This document shows positions 1-9,489 of a stretch of DNA of 24,521 bases, one piece after another. This stretch comes from CAYJLW01 sp964370965 (lineage in GTDB: Bacteria; Actinomycetota; Acidimicrobiia; UBA2766), in the NCBI GenBank assembly GCA_964370965.1, contig CAYJLW010000062.1, forward strand, positions 1 through 24,521. Direction: 5' to 3'. The notes under the pieces were generated by a model. That model was not told where the DNA came from, searched no databases, and saw only the letters and a list, made by a program, of their open reading frames with translations. Both the position numbers and the translations under genes were made by a program. How positions within the stretch are numbered: the stretch's first letter is position 1; each line of letters starts with the position of its first letter.

Positions 1-81
1 CCGAGCGGCCCGGAGCGGGACACCGGCCCGAGCGGCCCGGAGCGGGACACCGGCCCGAGCGGCCCGGAGCGGGACACCGGC
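1..81. repeat. Three identical 27-bp tandem repeats at scaffold end
   Basis: The first 81 bases are three perfect copies of a 27-bp unit that begins ccgagcggcc and ends gacaccggc. The period is a multiple of three and the forward frames are open, so it could encode a nine-residue repeat (PSGPERDTG in frame 1). Nothing shows that it is coding. The array runs straight into the run of N, so the true copy number is unknown, and the assembly probably broke at this repeat. Confidence 0.9.
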
Positions 82-181
82 NNNNNNNNNNNNNNNNNNN
101 NNNNNNNNNNNNNNNNNNNNNNNNNNNNNNNNNNNNNNNNNNNNNNNNNNNNNNNNNNNNNNNNNNNNNNNNNNNNNNNNN
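82..181. other. Assembly gap of exactly 100 N
   Basis: There are exactly 100 N between the 27-bp repeat array and purF. A round 100 is a conventional scaffolding placeholder, so the real distance is unknown. The start of purF, including its catalytic N-terminal cysteine, and any purF promoter lie in the missing sequence. Confidence 0.95.
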
Positions 182-1186
182 CTCGAGGCGGCGCTCCTCG
201 AGGTGCTGCCGGCGCTCGAGGGGGCGTTCACGTTCGTGCTCATGGACGAACGCCGCCTCATAGGCGTGCGCGATCCGTTCGGGTTCCGCCCCCTCTGCCT
301 CGGGCGTACCGACACGGGCGGCTGGGTTCTCGCGTCCGAGACGTGCGCCCTCGACATCATTGGTGCCCGTCTGGTGCGCGAGGTCGAACCGGGCGAGATG
401 ATCGTGATCGACGCGGAGGGCGTGCGCACGCTCACGCCGTTCGCCGACGTCACACCTGCCCTGTGCGTCTTCGAGTTCGTCTACTTCGCCCGCCCGGACT
501 CCCAGCTCTACGGGAGGAACGTCTTCGGCGTGCGCCACCGCATGGGTGAGCTCCTCGCCGAGCAGGCCCCGGTGGAGGCCGACATGGTGATGCCCGTGCC
601 CGAGTCCGGTATCCCCGCCGCCCAGGGGTACGCACGGGCGTCCGGCATCCCCTATGGCGACGGCCTCGTGAAGAACCGCTACGTGGGCCGCACGTTCATC
701 GCCCCCGACCAGTCCCTGCGCGAGCGCGGCGTGCGCATGAAGCTCAACCCGCTCGCCGAGAGGATCCGGGGCAAGCGCCTCTTGGTCGTGGACGACTCCA
801 TCGTGCGGGGCTCGACGACCCGCCAGATGGTGGCGCTCCTCCGGGAGGCGGGGGCGGCCGAGGTGCATCTGCGGATCTCGTCCTCTCCCTACCGCTGGCC
901 CTGCTTCTTCGGCATGGACACGTCCCGGCGTTCCGAGCTCCTTGCCGCCACGCTCGAGGTGGGCGAGATCCGGGACTACCTCGGTTGCGATTCGTTGGCG
1001 TATCTCGACATCACGCGGCTGCTCACGGCCACGGGCATAGCGGACCAGGGCTTCTGCACGGCGTGCCTCACAGGCCGGTACCCCGTGAACGTGAGCGACG
1101 CTGCCGGCAAGGACGTCCTCGAGCTCCCCGAGGGTGGAGGCTCTTCCCAGCCGGCCTTCCCCCTGCCCCCCGCCGCCGGGCCCTGA
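182..1186 (+). CDS. purF: Amidophosphoribosyltransferase PurF, 5'-truncated by gap
   Basis: PurF catalyses the first committed step of purine synthesis: PRPP plus glutamine gives phosphoribosylamine. The reading frame is open from the gap edge at 182, upstream of the GTG at 203, so the visible 334 codons are the later part of a longer protein. The glutaminase-domain motif VRDPFGFRPL is present. The PRPP-binding loop VVDDSIVRGST is encoded at 785-817. The four cysteines that bind the [4Fe-4S] cluster in Bacillus-type PurF are all visible, at codons 464, 902, 1055 and 1064, the last two as CTAC. The segment GLVKNRYVGRTF is also typical. The N-terminal nucleophile cysteine is lost in the gap. 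The last ~20 residues are Gly/Pro-rich and probably not conserved. The next gene is a methyltransferase, not purM, and the other pur genes in the window lie on the opposite strand. Confidence 0.96.
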   Translation, partial: LEAALLEVLPALEGAFTFVLMDERRLIGVRDPFGFRPLCLGRTDTGGWVLASETCALDIIGARLVREVEPGEMIVIDAEGVRTLTPFADVTPALCVFEFVYFARPDSQLYGRNVFGVRHRMGELLAEQAPVEADMVMPVPESGIPAAQGYARASGIPYGDGLVKNRYVGRTFIAPDQSLRERGVRMKLNPLAERIRGKRLLVVDDSIVRGSTTRQMVALLREAGAAEVHLRISSSPYRWPCFFGMDTSRRSELLAATLEVGEIRDYLGCDSLAYLDITRLLTATGIADQGFCTACLTGRYPVNVSDAAGKDVLELPEGGGSSQPAFPLPPAAGP

Positions 1187-1286
1187 AGGGGTGCCGAGGC
1201 GGACGGCCCGTCTCAGGGGCCACGGGGCCGACGCCTGCAGGCAAGACGTGTGCAGGAAACGGGCGGGTGGGGGCGAAGCTGAAGAC

Positions 1287-2195
1287 ATGCCACACACCTC
1301 GTCCGTCGGTGTCCGCGGCCGGATCTCACACGATGAGCCGATCGACCACTGGATCAACAACCTCCCGGAGATCCCCCCTGACGCCCAGAACGCGGACGGC
1401 ACCGTAGCTGCCGGCGCCTACACCCGCGAGTACTACATGAGCGTCACGTGCGAGGGCTTCGCCGCCGCCCAGCGCGGCGGCATCTCGCCGATCAAGCGCG
1501 TGGAGATCGAGCACCTCGACCTCAGGCCCGCAGAGGCGTTCCTGGACCTCGGCTGCGGCAGGGGCGAGGTCGCCAAGGTGGCTGCCGAGGCCGTCGGTCC
1601 CGAAGGCCGCGTGGTCGCCATGGACTACGCGTCGGTGGCCGTGGGGCTGGCCGCCGAGACCCTCGCCGGGATTCCCGCTACCGACGTCTTGGCCGCAGAC
1701 GGCACCGCTCTGCCCTTCGCGTCGGGCACCTTCGACGCTGTGCTCCTGGGCGACGTCATCGAGCATCTCACCCCTGAGCAAGGGATGCGGTGCCTCCGTG
1801 AGGTCGGCCGTGTCCTCCGGCCCGGAGGTCGTGTGCTCGTCCACACGGCGCCCAACCTCTGGTTCGTGAAGTACGTGCAGTCGATCGCCAAGATCATGCT
1901 GCGGCTCCTCGGGCTCAAGACCGCGTACCGGGCGATCGTCCTCTCCGAGGAATACCGTGTCGCGTACCACGTGAACGAGATGGCTATCCCGACCCTGCGG
2001 CGCATGGTGCAGGATGCCGGCTTCGTCACGAAGGCGTGGATGCACGACGACGCCTTCCGTTCCGACGAGGAGCACCCCCTCGTGAGCTCGCTGGAGGACA
2101 AGCCGCTTCTCCTGAGGCTCTCCCGGGTCTTCGGTCTCTGGCCACTCCGCTACCTGTTCTCCAACGACATCTTCGCCATGGGCGTGCGCCTCTGA
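1287..2195 (+). CDS. Class I SAM-dependent methyltransferase
   Basis: A 302-residue soluble protein with a Rossmann-type methyltransferase core. Motif I is LDLGCGRG (residues 86-93), the acidic residue that should bind the SAM ribose is near D113, and DAVLLGDVIEHL (150-161) is followed by LRPGGRVLVHTAPN (177-190). This is the Methyltransf_11/UbiE-like pattern. The open frame reaches back to 1134 inside purF, but that upstream part is Pro/Arg-rich low complexity, so I chose the ATG at 1287; no strong ribosome binding site decides it. The C-terminal ~110 residues after the core are not recognised and may bind substrate. The substrate cannot be read from sequence. It lies 100 nt after purF and 181 nt before the kinase, so it may be transcribed alone. 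A role with the glycan genes further right is possible but unsupported. Confidence 0.85.
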   Translation: MPHTSSVGVRGRISHDEPIDHWINNLPEIPPDAQNADGTVAAGAYTREYYMSVTCEGFAAAQRGGISPIKRVEIEHLDLRPAEAFLDLGCGRGEVAKVAAEAVGPEGRVVAMDYASVAVGLAAETLAGIPATDVLAADGTALPFASGTFDAVLLGDVIEHLTPEQGMRCLREVGRVLRPGGRVLVHTAPNLWFVKYVQSIAKIMLRLLGLKTAYRAIVLSEEYRVAYHVNEMAIPTLRRMVQDAGFVTKAWMHDDAFRSDEEHPLVSSLEDKPLLLRLSRVFGLWPLRYLFSNDIFAMGVRL

Positions 2196-2376
2196 GCCGA
2201 GCGGCGCCGAAGCCCCGGCTGCCCAGTCCGGACGCCGCCGGTCGGGCTCCGCAGCGGCGAAGGCCCCCAGGGGGCCCATGAGCTGCTAGGTCGTTCGGAC
2301 TATCCCGGGCTCAAGTCCTGCCCCGTCCGCTCCGACACTCTGAGTGGTATTGCACGAGTTCGAGCGAAGGCGGCGC

Positions 2377-4068
2377 ATGCAGGGACACGCCTCCCAGTCG
2401 GAGACCCAGCAACTCGCCGACGACGCGCGCATGGCGGGCCTGCGCAAGTTCGCCACTCCTTCCCTGGAGGCGGTCGAGCGGCGGCGCTGGCAGCTCTGGA
2501 GCGTGGTCTTCGTCGTCCTCGTCGGCCTGTCCGCGGTGCTGGTCGTGCTCTCGTTCTGGGAGGAGTCGCTCCCCTCCTCGTACCGGGATCTCGCCAGCCT
2601 CCCCCTGTTGCGGATCTGCTTTCTCGCCCTCACGGTGGGTTTCTGCCTCTACGTAGTGGAGAAGGAGGCGCGGCTGCGGGCGGTGACCCGCGCTCTCATC
2701 GACGAACGCGTCCTCAGCGCTGCCCTCGCCAACCGCGTCCACGAGTTCACGCTCCTGTCGGGCGTCGGTCGGGCCGTGAACTCGATCCTGGAACCCCAGG
2801 AGGTGCTCGAGATCATCCTTTCGTCCGCGCTGAACCTGAGCGGCGCCGCGGACGGCGGGATCATGCTCGCCGACCTCAGGTCGAACGCCCTGCGCAGTGT
2901 CTGCGCCAAGGACTGCCACGGGAGAGTGATCGTCACGTCCCAGGAGGTCCTCGTCGGGGAAGGGCTGGCCGGTTGGGTGGCCCAGCACCGAAGGCCCCTG
3001 TTGGTGTCCGCGGCGCACCATCCGGACCTCTTCGCCCGCCTCGACGTCGGGGGCCCGGGGGAGTCCGACGTCCGGGCGGCGATGTGCGTTCCCCTCGTCC
3101 ACCGTGATGCTCTCCTCGGGGTCCTCTGGGCCCGGGAGCGGTCCTGGGCGGGCGAGATCACGGAGTACGACCTCCGTACGCTCGAGCTCTTCGCCGAGCA
3201 CGCCGCCGTGGCGATCTCCAACGCCCGCCTCTTCGCCGCGGAGCGGGCGCATGTGGCGCGGCTGCAGATGCTGGACGAGCAGCGCTCGGAGTTCGTGGCC
3301 ATGGTGAGCCACGAGCTCAGGTCGCCACTGACGTCCATCATCGGGGCGGCACAGACGCTGCGAAAGCGACTCCCCGGTGCCGCCGAGGACGAAGCGGACG
3401 CCTCGGGTGAGCTCCTGAACGTGATCGAACGCCAAGGGGACCGCCTCGTCCGGCTCATCGACGACATCCTCATGACGAGCCGGCTGGAGGCGGGGAGCGT
3501 CCGGATCGACCTGCGTCCCGTGGCCCTCGCCTCTCTGATCGGCAACGTCCTGCGCGTCTTCGAGTCGCGTCCGGGAGCGAACCGCCTGCGCCTTGCCGCG
3601 CCCAGGGACAGGCAGGTCCTGGTTCTGGCCGACGAGCACGCCCTGGAGCAGGTTCTCATCAACCTCGTGGACAACGCCCTGAAGTACGCTCCCGGCGAGG
3701 CGCCCGTCACGATCACGATCAGCGAGATCGGCGACGAAACAGCCGTCACGGTCGCCGACTGCGGCCCCGGCATCCCCGCCGAGGACCTCCCCCACGTCTT
3801 CGACAGGTTCCGCCGGGGTAGGGACAGCGGGTCCAGCTCCGGTTCCGGCCTCGGCCTGTACATCACGGCGAATCTGGTCGCAGCCATGGGTGGGCGCATC
3901 TGGGCGCAGAGCGAGGTGGGTCAGGGAACGTCGTTCACGTTCACGCTCGGCCCGGGCGCTCCGGGGGACCGGCGGTCGGGGTCTTCGATCGAGATCGCTC
4001 CACAGCCCGTCGTCCGGGAGGCGGCGCCGGGGCCCGTGGCGCTGGCACCGATGAGGCAGGGAGGCTGA
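2377..4068 (+). CDS. Membrane sensor histidine kinase with GAF domain
   Basis: A 563-residue two-component kinase. It has two transmembrane helices (about 38-60 and 74-94) with a short extracytoplasmic loop, a charged linker, a GAF domain (~125-285), and a HisKA domain with the phospho-accepting histidine H312 in VAMVSHELRSPLTS. An HATPase_c domain follows: N-box NLVDNALKY (429-437), G1 box DCGPGIP (461-467), then SGSGLGLY. With almost no outside domain, the input is probably sensed inside the cell by GAF or in the membrane. A 40-residue Pro/Ala-rich tail ends the protein. I chose the ATG at 2377 because gaagg precedes it by about 6 nt; GTG 2344 and TTG 2350 are alternative starts. The stop lies 2 nt before the response-regulator start, so the two are almost certainly co-translated partners. 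Confidence 0.92.
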   Translation: MQGHASQSETQQLADDARMAGLRKFATPSLEAVERRRWQLWSVVFVVLVGLSAVLVVLSFWEESLPSSYRDLASLPLLRICFLALTVGFCLYVVEKEARLRAVTRALIDERVLSAALANRVHEFTLLSGVGRAVNSILEPQEVLEIILSSALNLSGAADGGIMLADLRSNALRSVCAKDCHGRVIVTSQEVLVGEGLAGWVAQHRRPLLVSAAHHPDLFARLDVGGPGESDVRAAMCVPLVHRDALLGVLWARERSWAGEITEYDLRTLELFAEHAAVAISNARLFAAERAHVARLQMLDEQRSEFVAMVSHELRSPLTSIIGAAQTLRKRLPGAAEDEADASGELLNVIERQGDRLVRLIDDILMTSRLEAGSVRIDLRPVALASLIGNVLRVFESRPGANRLRLAAPRDRQVLVLADEHALEQVLINLVDNALKYAPGEAPVTITISEIGDETAVTVADCGPGIPAEDLPHVFDRFRRGRDSGSSSGSGLGLYITANLVAAMGGRIWAQSEVGQGTSFTFTLGPGAPGDRRSGSSIEIAPQPVVREAAPGPVALAPMRQGG

Positions 4069-4070
4069 GG

Positions 4071-4523
4071 GTGCGCTATCCGAAGGCCAGGGTTCTCATC
4101 GTCGACGACGAGCCGGACATCCTTCTCATGCTGCGTATCAACCTGGATTCTGAGGGCTACGAAACCCTCCTGGCGGCCGACGGCGAGACCGCGGTGCGCC
4201 GCATCTCCGACGACAGGCCCGATGTCGTGCTCCTCGACGTCATGATGCCCCTGCTCGACGGTTGGGGGGTTCTCGAGCGCATAGCGAAGCAGCCGCACGC
4301 TCCCGTCGTGCTCGTGATCTCGGCCAAGTCCGGCGAGACGGACCGGCTCCGGGCCCGGTCTCTGGGTGCCGACGACTACGTCATGAAGCCGTTCGATCCG
4401 GATGACGTCATAGAGCGGATCGAGGCCGCTCTGCGGCGACGGCGCGAACGCCAGCGGCGCATCGAGCCCGTCTACGCTCCCCCCTTCGACCCCGCTCGTC
4501 CGGACGCCACCTACGGTACGTAG
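4071..4523 (+). CDS. Single-domain response regulator (receiver only)
   Basis: A 150-residue CheY-like receiver. The acidic pair D12-D13, phospho-acceptor D56 in LLDVMMP, S84 at the switch serine/threonine position, Y103 and K106 are all present, so it should be phosphorylatable. After the receiver (~residue 122) there is only a short Arg-rich then Pro-rich tail, with no DNA-binding or enzymatic output domain. It starts at a GTG 2 nt after the kinase stop, with gaggctgagg just upstream. The close spacing makes it the likely target of the GAF kinase. Having no output domain, it must act by protein contact or pass phosphate onward, possibly in a relay with the kinase at 5789-7135. Confidence 0.93.
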   Translation: MRYPKARVLIVDDEPDILLMLRINLDSEGYETLLAADGETAVRRISDDRPDVVLLDVMMPLLDGWGVLERIAKQPHAPVVLVISAKSGETDRLRARSLGADDYVMKPFDPDDVIERIEAALRRRRERQRRIEPVYAPPFDPARPDATYGT

Positions 4524-4578
4524 CGCCGGAAAGCGGCCGGTTCCGGTCACACTCCGTTCCCGGCGGCCGATCAACCCG

Positions 4579-4584
4579 TACAGT
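4579..4584 (+). promoter_or_regulatory. Possible -10 element for the FIST gene
   Basis: TACAGT in the 115-nt gap between the response regulator and the FIST gene fits a TAnnnT -10 pattern. Transcription would then start near 4591, giving a leader that contains the hairpin at 4598-4618 and the ribosome binding site. No convincing -35 hexamer is seen, so this is a weak call. Confidence 0.3.
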
Positions 4585-4597
4585 CGCAATCATGCGT

Positions 4598-4618
4598 GGC
4601 GCGCGGGGGCCGCGCGCC
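4598..4618 (+). other. Strong hairpin in the FIST gene leader
   Basis: A perfect 9-bp stem (ggcgcgcgg / ccgcgcgcc) with a GGG loop lies 20 nt before the FIST start codon and about 11 nt before its AGGAG-type ribosome binding site. It has no T-run, so it is not a typical intrinsic terminator. It could stabilise the mRNA end, modulate translation, or weaken read-through from the response regulator. Confidence 0.5.
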
Positions 4619-4638
4619 GGTCGTGACCGAGGAGAGGA

Positions 4639-5778
4639 ATGCAGGTCGAGACGTTCTCCTATGACCCGGCGTCCGGTTGGTCGGCGCCGTCCTTCCCGAC
4701 GCTGGACAGCGAGCGCACCCTTCTGGTCGTGTTCGGGGCGTCCGGCTACCTCGACGACCCCGCCCCTTTCGAGGCCCTCGAGAAGGCATTCCCCCTCTCG
4801 CGCAGGATCGGCTGTTCCACCTCCGGGGAGATCATGGGCCAACGCCTCGTCGACGGAACGCTGGCGTGCGCGGCCGTGCGTTTCCGGGCGGGGGAAGTCC
4901 AGGTGGCCTGCAGCGCAGTCGAGCGTGTCGGCGGGTCTTTCGCCGCCGGGGTCGATCTTGCCCGGAGCCTGTCGCGCCCCGACCTCCGGGGCGTGTTCGT
5001 GCTCTCTGACGGTCTCTGCGTGAACGGTTCCGCCCTGGTCGACGGCCTCAACAGCGTCCTGGGCCAGTCGGTGGTCGCCACGGGGGGTCTCGCCGGGGAC
5101 GGCGACCGGTTCGAACGGACCTGGGTCCTGGCGGGCGAGCGACCGGCCGCTGGTGTCGTGGCGGCCGCCGGCCTGTACGGCGACACCGTCCACATCGGCC
5201 ACGGCTCGAAGGGCGGCTGGGACATGTTCGGGCCCGAACGGGTCGTGACGAGGTCGGCGGGCAACGTCCTCTACGAGATCGACGGCAACCCGGCCCTGGA
5301 GCTCTACAAGCGGTACCTCGGGGAGCTCGCCGCCGAGCTCCCCGCTTCGGCGTTGTTGTTCCCCTTGGCGCTGCGCACGAACGGAAACGGGGGCCAAGAG
5401 GTCGTGCGCACCGTCCAGTCGGTGGACGAGACCGATCAGTCGATGACGTTCGCCGGGGACGTCCCTGAGGGCTCCCGTGTGCAACTCATGCAGGCCAATT
5501 TCGACCGTCTCGTAGAAGGGGCGTCCGAAGCGGGCCTCACCAGTGCCGGCTCCGTCGCGGGCGGATCGTGCCTGGCCATCGCGATCAGCTGCGTAGGACG
5601 CCGTCTCGTCCTCGGGGAGCGCACCGAGGAGGAGATCGAGGCCACCTTCGACGCTCTGCCGCCCGGGACGAGTCAGATCGGGTTCTACTCCTACGGCGAG
5701 ATCTCACCCCACACCGACTTCGGCCCCTGCGATCTCCACAACCAGACCATGACCCTGACCGTCCTGTCCGAGGAGTGA
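4639..5778 (+). CDS. FIST-domain sensory protein (FIST N and FIST C)
   Basis: A 379-residue soluble protein matching the FIST family, a predicted small-ligand sensory module found beside kinases and cyclic-nucleotide enzymes. FIST_N is seen as ERTLLVVFGASGYLD, then IGCSTSGEIMG (~57-67), then a segment with LSDGLCVNGSALVDGL and VATGGLAGDGDRF. FIST_C follows with GNPALELYKRYLGE and ends in FYSYGEISPH and LHNQTMTLTVL, the usual family ending. No signal peptide or membrane helix is visible. The ATG has a strong ribosome binding site, aggagagg (4630-4637). The stop is 10 nt before the GTG of the PAS kinase, so it probably feeds that kinase. Family membership is clear; the ligand is unknown, although amino-acid-like ligands have been proposed for the family. 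Confidence 0.9.
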   Translation: MQVETFSYDPASGWSAPSFPTLDSERTLLVVFGASGYLDDPAPFEALEKAFPLSRRIGCSTSGEIMGQRLVDGTLACAAVRFRAGEVQVACSAVERVGGSFAAGVDLARSLSRPDLRGVFVLSDGLCVNGSALVDGLNSVLGQSVVATGGLAGDGDRFERTWVLAGERPAAGVVAAAGLYGDTVHIGHGSKGGWDMFGPERVVTRSAGNVLYEIDGNPALELYKRYLGELAAELPASALLFPLALRTNGNGGQEVVRTVQSVDETDQSMTFAGDVPEGSRVQLMQANFDRLVEGASEAGLTSAGSVAGGSCLAIAISCVGRRLVLGERTEEEIEATFDALPPGTSQIGFYSYGEISPHTDFGPCDLHNQTMTLTVLSEE

Positions 5779-5788
5779 TAGTCCCCCC

Positions 5789-7135
<1,347 letters not shown>

Positions 7136-7143
7136 AGGGGATG

Positions 7144-7167
7144 GCGGGCGCCCTCAGCGGCGCCCGC
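7144..7167. terminator. Hairpin between convergent genes
   Basis: A perfect 9-bp inverted repeat (gcgggcgcc / ggcgcccgc, 6-nt loop ctcagc) lies between the PAS kinase stop at 7135 and the end of the opposite-strand membrane protein, whose stop codon is in the loop. The position suits a two-way terminator, but there is no T-run on either side. Confidence 0.45.
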
Positions 7168-9322
7168 AGCGCTTCGGGAGGCCGGTGACCCGGTAGAGGC
7201 CGATGCGGCGCTGGTACTTCCTCGTGACGCCGTTGTAGTTCGTGACGTGCTCCACCTCGCGGTCGAAGACCTTGACCATGCCGGGGTCCTCGGTCACGAA
7301 GCGGAGCTCGGGGACGGGGGCGAACCAGTCGTCCGGGTCGTCCCAGACGACCACGTAGTCGGCGCACTCGGAGCGGATCGCCCGAGACCAGGACGCCTGC
7401 CGACCGGCTGTCCAGGGTCGGGTGTCCTTCTCGCGGCCCACGAAGAAGACCCGGTTCGTGGCGTCCGGACCGTAGAGGGGGTAGATCCGGCTCATCCCGG
7501 CGACGGCGATGCGGGCGTCGCGGATGGGCGTGTCCTGCACGGCGCGGAAGAGTTGGTCGAACCCCTCGTTGTACGTCGTGCGGTACCAGTTCCGGTCCCG
7601 CTGCCGGGCCGCCACCACGGAAGCCGCCACCATGACCACCGCGAGGACGCCGATCCACACCCGCCTGTCGGGAACGATGCGCTCGACGGCCGCCCCGACG
7701 CCGAGGAGCCAGACGAGGGTGACGCCGGCCACGAGGACGCCGACGGCGAGGGCGAGGCGCGTAGGCCGGTAGAGGCTCAGGAACGGCAGAGGCCCCACGG
7801 TCACGACGGCGGCGTTCAGCATCGCCCCGGCCAGCAGCCCCCACCGCCAAAGCGCTTTGCGGCGCCCCCCCAGCCCACCGGCCGCGGCGGCCACGAAGAG
7901 GAGCACGAAGGAGGCGGCCACGTAACGGATCGTGGCCCCGGCGAACTGGTGGTCCTTACCCGAGGCGGTGTACGGGGAAGCCCACACCGCCAGCACTGCC
8001 AGGACGGGCACGGCGACGAGCATCCAGATCCGCATGGCGTTGCCCCGCACGCTGCGGACGACGCCGGGGATCCCGGCCACGAGGGCCACCGACAGGGAGA
8101 GAAGAGCGGCGGCGTACAGGGGGACGACCCGCACGAACGCCGTGGCGGGTTCCTCCCTGATCAGGCCCAGGATCGAGAGGTCGTCCGTGGTGCGCGTCCA
8201 GCCGCCGGCGAAGATGACCTTGCCCCCGACCGCCACGGTGAAGCCCCACAGCGGGTTCCCCACCACGATCCAGTTGCGGAGGTACCACGCAGCCGCCGGG
8301 GCGGCCACGCACAAGGGCAGGATGACGAGGACGTCGAGCCGGCGGCGCCGGCGGAGACCGGCCACCAGGATCGCGAGACCCATGGTCCCCACGTAGAACA
8401 GGGCGGAGTACTTGGAGCCGAGGGCGAGGCCGAGGGCGAGGCCGGCGAGGACGAGGTACCTGCGGACGTCGACGTCGTCGAGCCAGCACAGGACGCATGC
8501 CACCGCCAGGGCGGTGCCCGCCACGGGCAGGATGTCGCTGCTCGTGGCGCCGAGGCCGATCCCGAGGGCCGCGGTGAAGAGCGCTGCGAAGCCCACGACG
8601 ACGGCCTCCAGGGTCCGCACGCCGAGGCGTTCCGCGAGCGCCGCCACGGCGAGGAGCATCATGGCGCCGGCGACGAGCGTGCCGATGTTGGCGAGGAAGT
8701 CCCGCCCGAAAGGCATGGCGAACCAGGCGTTCAGCAACTCGGAGTTCATCGCGTAGGACATCTGGTAGACGCCCGGCTGGATCTGGTCGATCTGGAGAAG
8801 GGAGTGGCTGCGCAGCCAGTTCGCTACCGCAGGCAGGTGGTAGTTGACCGAGTCGGCGTCGAAGGGTGCCTTGGCGATCCCGGAATAGAGCATGGTCGCC
8901 CCGGCGCCGACGACGAGGGTGACGACGAGGATCCGGTACCAGTCCCGGGGACGCGATCCCGACGCTTCTGCGGACCTCTTCGACTGCTGGGCGCCCCGCG
9001 GTGCGTCCAGAGCGGTCGGCCCCGGGGCTCCTGCCCCGAGGTCCCCCCCGGAGCGTGCGGGCACTCGGCGTTCGAGCAGCACCGTGAGGCCGGCCACGGC
9101 CCAGGCGGCGAGGACGAGGGGGAGGCGGCTGAACACGCCCGCGAGGCCGAGCACCTGCATGGCGAGGAGCGCCTCGAGGATTCCGCACATGAACGCCGCG
9201 GCGAGGCGCAGGAGGGGTGTGGAAGCGGGGACGAGGCGCCGCGCCAGGCGCCAGGCGGCGTAGGCGACCGGAGCGGTCTGCAGCGCCGCCAGCGCGAGAC
9301 CCGGGAGGTAGTCGGTGAGCAT
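7154..9322 (-). CDS. Polytopic membrane protein, GT39/ArnT-like glycosyltransferase
   Basis: A 722-residue protein with many hydrophobic helices. Near residues 154-164 it carries FDADSVNYHLP in the first large loop. This acidic Asp-x-Asp plus Tyr-His loop fits GT-C enzymes of the GT39/PMT_2/ArnT type, which move sugars from polyprenyl-phosphate donors on the outer face of the membrane. About 145 C-terminal residues are hydrophilic, as in many such proteins. A Pro/Arg/Ser-rich loop at ~88-126 looks cytoplasmic. The ATG at 9322 has gaggg just upstream. It is divergent from the GT2 gene, with 167 nt between start codons, so the two may share a control region. The GT2 enzyme could make the lipid-linked donor this protein uses. 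The class is fairly sure; sugar and acceptor are unknown. Confidence 0.75.
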   Translation of the reverse strand: MLTDYLPGLALAALQTAPVAYAAWRLARRLVPASTPLLRLAAAFMCGILEALLAMQVLGLAGVFSRLPLVLAAWAVAGLTVLLERRVPARSGGDLGAGAPGPTALDAPRGAQQSKRSAEASGSRPRDWYRILVVTLVVGAGATMLYSGIAKAPFDADSVNYHLPAVANWLRSHSLLQIDQIQPGVYQMSYAMNSELLNAWFAMPFGRDFLANIGTLVAGAMMLLAVAALAERLGVRTLEAVVVGFAALFTAALGIGLGATSSDILPVAGTALAVACVLCWLDDVDVRRYLVLAGLALGLALGSKYSALFYVGTMGLAILVAGLRRRRRLDVLVILPLCVAAPAAAWYLRNWIVVGNPLWGFTVAVGGKVIFAGGWTRTTDDLSILGLIREEPATAFVRVVPLYAAALLSLSVALVAGIPGVVRSVRGNAMRIWMLVAVPVLAVLAVWASPYTASGKDHQFAGATIRYVAASFVLLFVAAAAGGLGGRRKALWRWGLLAGAMLNAAVVTVGPLPFLSLYRPTRLALAVGVLVAGVTLVWLLGVGAAVERIVPDRRVWIGVLAVVMVAASVVAARQRDRNWYRTTYNEGFDQLFRAVQDTPIRDARIAVAGMSRIYPLYGPDATNRVFFVGREKDTRPWTAGRQASWSRAIRSECADYVVVWDDPDDWFAPVPELRFVTEDPGMVKVFDREVEHVTNYNGVTRKYQRRIGLYRVTGLPKRCGRR

Positions 9323-9489
9323 GCGTCCCTCACGTTCGCCGTTGGAGACCGGTTTCCCTCCGCGCTCTCGGCCTCCGTGCCGGGCGTCTGAGCAGGATTT
9401 CGTCCGCTGGGATCGAAACCGATAGGTAGAGGTGGGTTGGGGTACCCGGTGGTCATACGGACCCGATCTGAGCCGATGTCGGAGTGGTA

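Noticed and set aside
1233..1242. Perfect palindrome gcctgcaggc in the purF-methyltransferase gap as an operator
   Set aside because: A single 10-bp palindrome of GC-rich sequence is weak evidence, and no second site or promoter pattern accompanies it.
2262..2276. Perfect 7-bp inverted repeat ggccccc-a-gggggcc after the methyltransferase gene
   Set aside because: Only one base separates the arms, so the hairpin would lose its inner pairs, and there is no T-run. Runs of G and C make this common in such DNA.
7247..9391. Long plus-strand frame (714 codons) opposite the GT39-like membrane protein
   Set aside because: It is Gly/Glu/Arg/His-rich with no domain pattern, as expected from the antisense of a hydrophobic GC-rich gene. 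The minus frame has clear membrane helices and the FDADSVNYHLP motif.
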